Source: SHXR01 sp046160305 (GTDB lineage Bacteria > Pseudomonadota > Gammaproteobacteria > Burkholderiales > SG8-39). Taken from it: a DNA stretch of 13,666 bases. The translations under genes and the position numbers were made by a program. Of this stretch, positions 7,407 through 13,215 are shown piece by piece. Numbering within the stretch: the first letter of the stretch is position 1; each line of letters starts with the position of its first letter. The notes under the pieces are model-generated. The model searched no databases and was not told the DNA's origin. It was given only the letters and a program-made list of their open reading frames with translations. The stretch covers positions 1-13,666 of the forward strand of contig JBJXGX010000221.1 of the NCBI GenBank assembly GCA_046160305.1, given 5' to 3'.

Positions 7407-7907
7407 ATGCGCGCGGGTTCCCATGCCCGGCAATGCCACGGAGTCGCAGTGTGCGCATCGAGGTCGCACGGCGGTTCCACCGTAACCGAGGTCGTCCGGG
7501 CCGCGGCCCTCGAAGGTCGCGCCGCGTCCTCGCCGAAATTCAAGGCGGCGGTGGCGTTCTATCCGGGCTGCGACCGTCCGCTTCAGCAGAAAGTGTACGC
7601 GCCAACAATGCCGCTCCTCGTCCTGCACGGTGCGGCGGACGATTGGGCGCCGGTGGCACCCTGTATCGAACTCGCTGAACGGCTGAAGTCGGCGCGCTTC
7701 CCGGTGCGGACGATCGTGTATCCGGACGCGATGCACGGGTTCGACGCGCCGGCAACGCCAGTGCGGCATCTGCCGAATGTCTACAACCCCAGGGTTCCGG
7801 GCGATCGCGGTGCGCACATCGGCACGCACGAGGCGTCGCGCCTTAAGCTGATCGAGGAAACGCGCCGTTTCCTCGAGCGCAACCGGACGATGGCGCTGGC
7901 GCTTTGA
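7407..7907 (+). pseudogene. 5'-truncated dienelactone hydrolase fragment
   Basis: The frame from 7407 encodes only the C-terminal part of a second, different DLH-type hydrolase. Recognisable parts are SHGGSTV (the usual GWSHGGS nucleophile turn, here with an altered flank), FKAAVAFYPGCDRPL, LVLHGAADDWAPVAPC with the acid residue, and YPDAMHGFDAP with the catalytic His at residue 110. A full protein would need well over 100 more residues before this point, but only 45 nt separate it from the previous gene, and a TGA lies in frame directly before the ATG at 7404. The first 18 or so residues do not look like DLH. The front of the gene has been deleted. A short product could still be made from the ATG with GGGG at 7398-7401, but it would probably not fold as an active hydrolase. 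Confidence 0.75.
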
Positions 7908-7911
7908 TCGA

Positions 7912-7972
7912 TAGCCGTCTGCGAGCGCGCTGAAATCAAAAGCCGAACGCAATCCTTTTTTGAAGACGGCTA
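7912..7972. repeat. 9-bp perfect inverted repeat between convergent genes
   Basis: TAGCCGTCT (7912-7920) and AGACGGCTA (7964-7972) are exact reverse complements separated by 43 bp. A run of six T lies inside the interval at 7956-7961. It fills the gap between the DLH fragment (+) and the convergent Bug gene (-). The long loop is unlike an ordinary intrinsic terminator, so a terminator role is possible but not clear. Confidence 0.4.
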
Positions 7973-7976
7973 ACGC

Positions 7977-8945
7977 TTATTTGATCAGCCCGGCTTTTGT
8001 GGCGAGTTCCTTGATGGTTTGGGACTCCTCGCGAATTGTGGCGGTAAGCTTTTCGGGTGGTGCATAGCCTTGCACGATACCGAGCAGCGCCAGCCGCTCG
8101 ACGATTGCCGGAGACTCCGCGGCAGCTTGAATCGCCGGTACGAGTATCTTGACAACATCGGCCGGGATGTCAGCTGGCGCAAAGAAGGCGAACCACACAC
8201 TGAACATGCGCTGTTTGTAGCCGAGGTCTTGCATGGTCGGAACGGTGAGATCGGGAAACTTGTCCGAGATCAACAAGCCGCGCAGCGATCCGTTCTTCAC
8301 GTGCGCACTGAGAGAGCCAAGCGTCGATACAACGCCGTCAATGTGCTCGCCCCGCAACGCGGTCACGGCGGGAGTTGCGCCGTTGAATGCGACCGGCGTG
8401 AAGCCCGCATCGGCGAGACCATTGATCAGATAAATCGCGAACTCCGCCGCCGAGCCCACCCCTGGCGTGCCGAGGCGCAATTGCCCCGGCCTCGTCTTCG
8501 CGAAATCCAGCAGCTCCTTGAATGTCCGATAGGGCGCTTCGCCTCGCACCGTCAGCATCAGCGGCGAACGCGATGTTATGCCGAGCGGGGTGAGATCCTT
8601 CATCGGGTCATACGGCACCGTCTGAGGCTCCATCACCGGTCGGTAGGTCACCGCAGGATTCGGTGCGAACAGAAGGGTATAGCCGTCCCGAGGCGCCCTG
8701 ACGACGCTCTCTGTGGCAATTACACCGCTGGCGCCGGGCCGGTTAATGACCACGATCGAGGTCTTGAGAATCTTGGACAACCCGTCTCCCATCGCGCGTC
8801 CTGAAATGTCGCCGGCGTCACCAGCCGCAAGCGGGATAACGATGTTGATAGGGCGATTCGGATACGTCTGCGCTTGCGAAAATGAGCCGATTGCGGTCAA
8901 GACGCCCACGATGACTACGCGTAGTGCTACGGTCGATGCATTCAT
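7977..8945 (-). CDS. Bug/TctC-type solute-binding protein, divergent ligand loop
   Basis: This is a periplasmic Bug-family receptor of 322 aa with a signal peptide (hydrophobic VALRVVIVGVLTAIGSF, cleavage near SQAQ). The family pattern is kept in INIVIPLAAGDAGDISGR, VVINRPGASGVIATESVVRA, RDGYTLLFAPNP and LGTPGVGSAAEFAIYL. It departs from the neighbours in two places. The usual PxGG loop after strand 1 reads LAAGDAGD, and the usual HxPYKG segment reads PVAFNGATPAVTAL. It therefore probably binds a different ligand. The ATG at 8945 has GGAGG four bases upstream. It lies 96 nt downstream of a truncated Bug gene on the same strand. No transporter membrane genes are adjacent. Confidence 0.9.
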   Translation of the reverse strand: MNASTVALRVVIVGVLTAIGSFSQAQTYPNRPINIVIPLAAGDAGDISGRAMGDGLSKILKTSIVVINRPGASGVIATESVVRAPRDGYTLLFAPNPAVTYRPVMEPQTVPYDPMKDLTPLGITSRSPLMLTVRGEAPYRTFKELLDFAKTRPGQLRLGTPGVGSAAEFAIYLINGLADAGFTPVAFNGATPAVTALRGEHIDGVVSTLGSLSAHVKNGSLRGLLISDKFPDLTVPTMQDLGYKQRMFSVWFAFFAPADIPADVVKILVPAIQAAAESPAIVERLALLGIVQGYAPPEKLTATIREESQTIKELATKAGLIK

Positions 8946-9041
8946 CCCGCCTCCATCAATCGAAAAAATTCCGCTCTACCGTGTCGCGCAACCACTTCGG
9001 CGAGCGCCGTCCAATAAACGGATCGCCCCCGACATTCTGTC

Positions 9042-9890
9042 TCAATCGAATCTCAAGTTGGCGATTTTCGCCAGCTCTGCGCCCGTTGCGCGGCTCTTGC
9101 GCGCGAAGGCCGCGAGCGCTTCGGGCGAGCCGCCCGCCGGAGTCACGCCAAGCGTCGTGAGGAATCGTTGCACAAAAGCGGGATCGGCGATTACCCGATT
9201 GACCTCAACGTTCCACCGCCGCACCGGCTCTCCCGGTACACCGCGCGGAAAGTAGAACGCGAGCCAATTGCGAAAATCGAGGTCGTAGCCCTGCTCCGCG
9301 AAAGTCGGCACATTGGGCATTGTCGGTGTTCGCGACGAACCGCTCACCACCGCGAGCACCCTCGCCTTGCCCGATGCGACGAACGGCGCGAAAAGCGTCG
9401 GCGTCAAGGTCGTCACATGCGTCTCGCCACTCGCCACCGCGTGGAGCGCCTGCGGCGATCCTTTATACGGAACATGGACGAAGCGCGCGCCCGTTCTCGC
9501 TTGCAACCATTCCATGTAGAGATGCGCGGTGCTGCCGTTCCCAAGAGACGCCCAACTGAGCGCGCCGGGATTCGCCTTTGCATACTCGACCAGCTCGCGA
9601 ATGTTATTGACCGGCAGTCTTGCGTCCACGCCGATCGCCTGATCAAAGTTGACGATATGAACGACCGGGACGAGGTCTTCCACCTCGAAGGGCATCTTCG
9701 CGTAGGCGAACGGATTGAGCGCGATGATCGCCCCGCTCGCCATGCAGATCATGTAGCCGTCGGGCGCCGCGCGGGCGCAGACTTCCATGCCGATATTGCC
9801 GTTCGCCCCGGCGCGATTCTCGATGACCACCGGATGGCCGAGCGCTTCCCCGACCCCCTCGTATCGCGCAGGCGTGATTATCCCCGCGGT
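9042..9890 (-). pseudogene. 5'-truncated Bug/TctC-type solute-binding protein
   Basis: The frame encodes most of a Bug protein but has no signal peptide and lacks the first strand. Recognisable parts are ALGHPVVIENRAGANGNIG, APDGYMICMASGA, VHVPYKGSPQALHAVASGE and MPNVPTFAEQG, ending normally. Homology-like sequence reaches upstream of the GTG at 9830 to about 9890 (TAGIITPARYEGVGEALGHP), then a TAG in frame at 9909-9911 and unrelated sequence follow. Neither of the other two frames on this strand supplies a signal peptide in the roughly 100 nt left before the divergent DLH gene. The 5' end was therefore removed by a deletion or rearrangement. A cytoplasmic product from the GTG at 9830 would be without function as a binding protein. 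Confidence 0.75.
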
Positions 9891-10007
9891 CGGGTTGCAT
9901 CGCCCCCGCTACCCCGACCCGTTGCGTTCGGCCCGATTCCGACACGCTCCGAATCGCGAAGGTAAGATGGCGCTGGAAGATTAAACTCAACCGCACTGGA
10001 GCAATCG

Positions 10008-10748
10008 ATGATCGAGACCCAAACCAATATTCCAACGCGCGCAGGCAGTGTCGACACCTTCATCTGCCGGCCCGACAAGGACGGCCCGTGGCCTGGCATC
10101 GTCTTCTACATGGACGCGCCGGGCATTCGCGAGGAGCTGCTCGACATGGCGCGCCGGATCGCGACCGTCGGCTACTGCGTGCTGCTGCCGAATTTGTACT
10201 ATCGCCACGGCCACGGCACGGTGCTGTCACCCGAAACGTTCATTGCCGACAGTGCCGAGCGAAAGCGCATGTATTCGCTCATGCACTCGCTTTCCAATCA
10301 GGCCATCGCCGAGGACACCGGCGATCTGCTCGCCTTCATCGACAAGCAACCCACCATTCGCAAAGGCGCGCTCGGTGCGGTGGGCTATTGCATGAGCGGG
10401 CCGTTCGTCTCGGTGGCCGGCTATCACTATCCCGAGCGTTTCGCCGCGATCGCTTCCTACTACGGCGTGTCGCTCGTCACCGACAAGCCGGACAGCCCGC
10501 ATCTGCAGGTCGGCAAGATCAAAGGCGAGGCGTACTTTGCTTTTGGCGAAACCGACGAGCTGACCCCGTCGGCTCAGATTGAACAACTCCGCGCCGCGCT
10601 GAAAGCAGCCGGCACACGCGCCACGATCGAGGTCTATCCGGGCGTGGGGCACGGCTTCGCGTTCCCGCAGCGGCAAAAATACAACAAGCCCGCGGCCGAA
10701 CGCCATTGGGAACGCCTATTCGCGTTGTTGCGCCGCAATCTCAATTGA
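10008..10748 (+). CDS. Dienelactone hydrolase family protein
   Basis: This is a DLH-type alpha/beta-hydrolase of 246 aa, cytoplasmic. The triad is Cys128 in VGYCMSGPF, Asp183 in FGETDELTP and His215 in GVGHGFAFP. The position of the classical DLH glutamate reads FYMDAPGI, with Asp in its place, a form seen in one DLH subfamily. The ATG at 10008 has GGAG seven bases upstream. The stop is 14 nt before the GTG start of the Rieske oxygenase, with that gene's ribosome site in between, so the two form an operon. The pairing suggests that an oxygenation step feeds a lactone or ester hydrolysis step. It is clearly distinct from the DLH at 6651, so it is not a recent copy. The substrate is unknown. 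Confidence 0.9.
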   Translation: MIETQTNIPTRAGSVDTFICRPDKDGPWPGIVFYMDAPGIREELLDMARRIATVGYCVLLPNLYYRHGHGTVLSPETFIADSAERKRMYSLMHSLSNQAIAEDTGDLLAFIDKQPTIRKGALGAVGYCMSGPFVSVAGYHYPERFAAIASYYGVSLVTDKPDSPHLQVGKIKGEAYFAFGETDELTPSAQIEQLRAALKAAGTRATIEVYPGVGHGFAFPQRQKYNKPAAERHWERLFALLRRNLN

Positions 10749-10762
10749 CCAGCGAGGAGCCC

Positions 10763-11794
10763 GTGTTCCTTCGCAATGCGTGGTATGTCGCGACCTGGTC
10801 GAAGGATCTGGCTGCGCAGCCGATGGCTCGCACGTTTCTTGGCGAGCAGGTCGTGCTGTTCCGCGGCGCCGACGGCAAACCCGCCGCCATCACCGATCGA
10901 TGCCCGCATCGCGCGGCGCCGCTCTCGCGCGGCGTGTGCGTCGATGGCCTGTTGCAATGCGGTTATCACGGCCTGCGGTTCGATCCGGCCGGACACTGCG
11001 TGCGCGTGCCGGGTCAATCGCATATTCCAGCGGGCGCATCGGTGCGGTCCTACCCGGTGCACGAGCAATGGAACATCATTTGGATCTGGATGGGAGACCC
11101 GGCACGGGCTGATGTCGCCGGCATCCCGAATCTGTATTGGCTCGATAGTCCGGATTGGGAAGCGGTGCCCGGCTATCTCCATGCCAATGCGAATTACGAA
11201 CTCATCGTCGATAACCTGCTCGATCTCACGCACGTCAGTTATCTGCATAGCACGACGTTGGCGGGCGATCCGCGCGAGGCGACCGTACCGATCAAGTTCG
11301 AGCGCATTCCGGATGGCGTGCGCATCAGTCGTTGGATGCTCGGCTTCACGCCACCGCCATTGTTCGCCAGGGCCGGCAACTTCGACGGCCCCGTTGACCG
11401 CTGGCAGGTCGTGACCTGGCATCCGGCGAGCGTCGTTTATCTGGATGTCGGATGCGCGCGCGCCGGAACCGGCGCACCCGAGGGCGACCGCAGCCAGGGC
11501 ATATCGTTCTGGTCGACACACCTCGTCACGCCGGAGACCGCCGAGTCGACGCACTACCACTACGGCTTTACGCGCAACTTCGCGCTTGGCGATCCGGCCA
11601 TGTCAACTTTGCTGATGGAGGGCTCGCGTGCGGCGTTCAGCGAGGATGTTGCGATGGTCGAGGCGCAGCAGAAGAACGTCCGGGCTGGCGAGTTGAAAGG
11701 CCTGATCGATATCAATGCCGATGCGCCGCCGCTTCGGGCGCGTCGTGCCCTGCAGAAATTGATGGACGAGGAGAGTGCGCGAACGACAAGGTGA
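10763..11794 (+). CDS. Rieske non-heme iron oxygenase, alpha subunit (VanA-like group)
   Basis: This is the terminal oxygenase of a Rieske system, 343 aa. The [2Fe-2S] ligands are Cys47 and His49 in CPHRAAPLSRG, and Cys66 and His69 in CGYHGLRF. The mononuclear-iron motif is NLLDLTHVSYLH with His157 and His162; the third ligand is probably the Asp in FSEDVAMVEAQQ near the end. Length and the N-terminus FLRNAWYVATW resemble vanillate O-demethylase oxygenase and related demethylases or hydroxylases rather than ring-dihydroxylating enzymes. The GTG at 10763 with AGGAG at 10755-10759 is preferred because the family begins at FLRNAWYVA; an ATG at 10706 would overlap the DLH gene. No reductase gene follows: the next sequence is CRISPR debris. 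Substrate unknown; family sure. Confidence 0.93.
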   Translation: MFLRNAWYVATWSKDLAAQPMARTFLGEQVVLFRGADGKPAAITDRCPHRAAPLSRGVCVDGLLQCGYHGLRFDPAGHCVRVPGQSHIPAGASVRSYPVHEQWNIIWIWMGDPARADVAGIPNLYWLDSPDWEAVPGYLHANANYELIVDNLLDLTHVSYLHSTTLAGDPREATVPIKFERIPDGVRISRWMLGFTPPPLFARAGNFDGPVDRWQVVTWHPASVVYLDVGCARAGTGAPEGDRSQGISFWSTHLVTPETAESTHYHYGFTRNFALGDPAMSTLLMEGSRAAFSEDVAMVEAQQKNVRAGELKGLIDINADAPPLRARRALQKLMDEESARTTR

Positions 11795-11817
11795 GTGCGA
11801 ATAGGCAGGTCGAGTTC

Positions 11818-11981
11818 GTTTCATTCCGGACGCACGGTGAGGCGCGCGACGACATCTTTTTGGCTTCTGCCGCGGTCACCGTCGCACCGTTTAAATCCAC
11901 GCGCGCGACGAAATGCCGAGCACCTTCGCGATTCGATAGTACGTGTTTCAATCCACGCGCGCGCCGTGAGGCGCGCGCGAC
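11818..11981 (-). CRISPR. Decayed type I-C CRISPR array, three degenerate repeats
   Basis: Three copies of a type I-C-like repeat are seen. The rightmost and best (11945-11981) begins GTTTCAATCCACGCGCG on the + strand and ends GCGCGCGAC, about 37 nt instead of the usual 32 because the GC-rich arms are lengthened. The middle one (11889-11909) begins GTTTAAATCCACGCGCG and has lost the central hairpin, leaving 21 nt. The left one (11818-11850) begins GTTTCATTCC and ends GGCGCGCGAC. Intervals are 38 nt (11851-11888) and 35 nt (11910-11944), which fits I-C spacers. The repeat orientation (ending ATTGAAAC on the - strand) and the cas2 gene to the right mean transcription would run leftward. Erosion is greatest away from the leader. 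The array probably no longer gives usable crRNAs. Confidence 0.8.
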
Positions 11982-12164
11982 ACCGCGCAAGTAAGTTGAA
12001 GTTCTGCCTCGCAAATTCCATCGACTCGCGCGAGCCCTGCCACGCGCGGCAACGCTGGAAGGCCTTTGATATTCGAGAATCGAAAATCCATCCTGACTTC
12101 AACAAGTTGCGCGGTGCGCGAACGCCCCGCGGCCAAGGCGGTCACTTCGGGTTCGCGCTGCTCA
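11982..12164 (-). promoter_or_regulatory. CRISPR leader region between cas2 and the array remnant
   Basis: These 183 nt hold no gene and lie where a type I-C leader is expected, between the cas2 stop and the first repeat. On the - strand a perfect TATAAT (complement of 12164-12169) overlaps the cas2 stop codon and points toward the array. No good -35 box is seen at 16-18 bp. It is a plausible relic promoter for the precursor crRNA. I see no further repeats here. Confidence 0.5.
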
Positions 12165-12455
12165 TTATAGAACCAGCGGTGCATCGAAATCGGTGGCCTT
12201 GAACTTGCCGTGCTCTCGAACCTCGCAGCCCTTGGTGTCGGCCAGGCGGTATAGGCGCAGGCAGTCCTGCTCCAGTTTCACTTCGACCAGAAGCCTCCGC
12301 TCCAAGTCTTCCATCTGCATCAGCGTCACCTGACATTCGAATACGGATTTCTGGACCCTTTGCCCCGTGCCTTCACATACCTTGGCGACCCGCCGCAGCC
12401 TGCGGCGGCCCTCGCGTGTTTCGGTGTTGACGTCGTAGCAGATGATCACGAGCAT
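12165..12455 (-). CDS. cas2: CRISPR-associated endonuclease Cas2, type I-C
   Basis: This is Cas2, which with Cas1 forms the spacer-integration complex. It is 96 aa, full length for the type I-C form. It starts MLVIICYDVNTE, with the conserved Asp8 after the first strand, continues with GQRVQKSVFECQV, and ends TDFDAPLVL, a normal I-C C-terminus. The ATG at 12455 has GAGG eight bases upstream, overlapping the TAG of the cas1 remnant five bases before. That spacing is the usual cas1-cas2 coupling. The gene looks intact although its partner is cut and the array is decayed. No cas3, cas5, cas7, cas8c or cas4 is visible. It may be a late survivor under no selection. Confidence 0.92.
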   Translation of the reverse strand: MLVIICYDVNTETREGRRRLRRVAKVCEGTGQRVQKSVFECQVTLMQMEDLERRLLVEVKLEQDCLRLYRLADTKGCEVREHGKFKATDFDAPLVL

Positions 12456-12460
12456 GGTCT

Positions 12461-12691
12461 CTACCTCGCGATAAACGGAAAGTAACCCTCGGCTTGACCG
12501 CGGACGTGTCGCGCGAGCAAGCGCGCCTGCACCAGCGGCACGACACCGAGCGGCACGGCCTCGGCCAGCAGCGGATGGGTAAGCGCATCTTGCCTACGCT
12601 CCTGGAACGCCACCACGACGGCCTTGCGGGCATCACCTTGCAGTAGTACGGCACCACCTTCACGCAGCTCAAAGCCATCCGCGCCCACCTG
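12461..12691 (-). pseudogene. cas1: C-terminal remnant of type I-C cas1
   Basis: About 76 codons remain of a gene that normally has about 340. The text is typical Cas1 type I-C C-terminus: DGFELREGGAVLL, RKAVVVAFQERRQDAL, THPLLAEAVPLGVVPLVQAR, LLARHVRG and YFPF near the end. The catalytic Glu, His and Asp residues of Cas1 lie earlier in the protein and are absent. Going upstream in frame there is a TGA at 12704-12706. Just beyond it stand codons for LNR (12716-12724), the residues I would expect right before QVGADGF, so a 24-nt insertion carrying the stop may separate them. Nothing Cas1-like is seen further upstream. The gene cannot be functional. Confidence 0.8.
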
Positions 12692-12897
12692 GCTGGAACT
12701 ACCTCATTTTCGTAGACGGTTGAGCGCTGGGGTGCAGCGCTTATCCACAGGGGGGCGCGGCGGGCGCCTCTAACGCCCGTGGCCGCGTCAACGCGAACAT
12801 GAGCCCACATCGCGTCGATCATCGTTCCCTCCGTGGAGTGTCTTACGGGTGAATGCTGCCAGGACTCAGGCTCCTGGCGTGAGCCTCCAGCGATTTT
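12692..12897. other. Junction region between cas1 and WYL remnants with several hairpins
   Basis: No confident gene is present. AGCGCTG and CAGCGCT (12723-12729, 12735-12741) form a 7-bp hairpin. CGGGCG and CGCCCG (12761-12766, 12774-12779) form another. A perfect DnaA-box consensus TTATCCACA sits at 12741-12749. A structured stretch 12855-12891 contains GCCAGGA/TCCTGGC and AGGCTC/GAGCCT and is followed by six T at 12894-12899, so it could end transcription rightward. On the - strand an ATG at 12822 with GGAGGG four bases upstream opens a 149-codon frame that runs out of phase through the cas1 remnant; I do not recognise its product. Confidence 0.45.
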
Positions 12898-13032
12898 TTA
12901 ACGTCCCAACCGTTGTTTCGCCACCATCGCCGCCGTGAACGCCGCTGGTCCGGCCACCCCCGCCTCCCGCACGCGCCGCGAGTTGTCCATCACGAGTTCG
13001 CATGGATCAGCGTAGGGCAAGTCAAGTAGAAA
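12898..13032 (-). pseudogene. Probable C-terminal remnant of a WYL-domain regulator
   Basis: The short frame reads FLLDLPYADPCELVMDNSRR and then VREAGVAGPAAFTAAMVAKQ before the stop. It resembles the end of WYL-domain transcription regulators, where a strand, then PYxDxRELVMDILRxG, then a VxAPxxLRxxV helix close the protein. WYL regulators are common neighbours of CRISPR-cas loci, which fits the position beside cas1 debris. No helix-turn-helix or WYL core is found upstream in any frame. The call rests on a short match by eye, so other families remain possible. Confidence 0.4.
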
Positions 13033-13215
13033 TCTGTTGTCGTGTCCCCTCCGATGTCTTGACGATTGCGTCCTACGCACCGGCGGTGCCGCGGTCAGCG
13101 CTCATGTTTGACCGACCCGCGCGTTCCCCGGCATTTCAATTCGCCGAGCTCGAGCAACTCGTCATGCCCGATCGCGATTGGAGGTCGCGGACGGATTCGC
13201 TCAGCGGGTAGCGGA

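Noticed and set aside
7350..7952. 200-codon - strand frame over the DLH fragment
   Set aside because: The composition is arginine-rich shadow coding. The + frame carries DLH motifs in this stretch.
10634..11560. 308-codon - strand frame opposite the Rieske gene
   Set aside because: Shadow of a strongly supported gene with iron-ligand motifs; no domain is seen in the shadow.
11452..11994. Frame crossing the Rieske 3' end and the CRISPR repeats
   Set aside because: It reads through repeats and spacers and out of phase with the oxygenase; no protein family is recognised.
12741..12749. Replication origin suggested by a DnaA box
   Set aside because: Only one box, with no AT-rich unwinding region, iterons or rep gene nearby.
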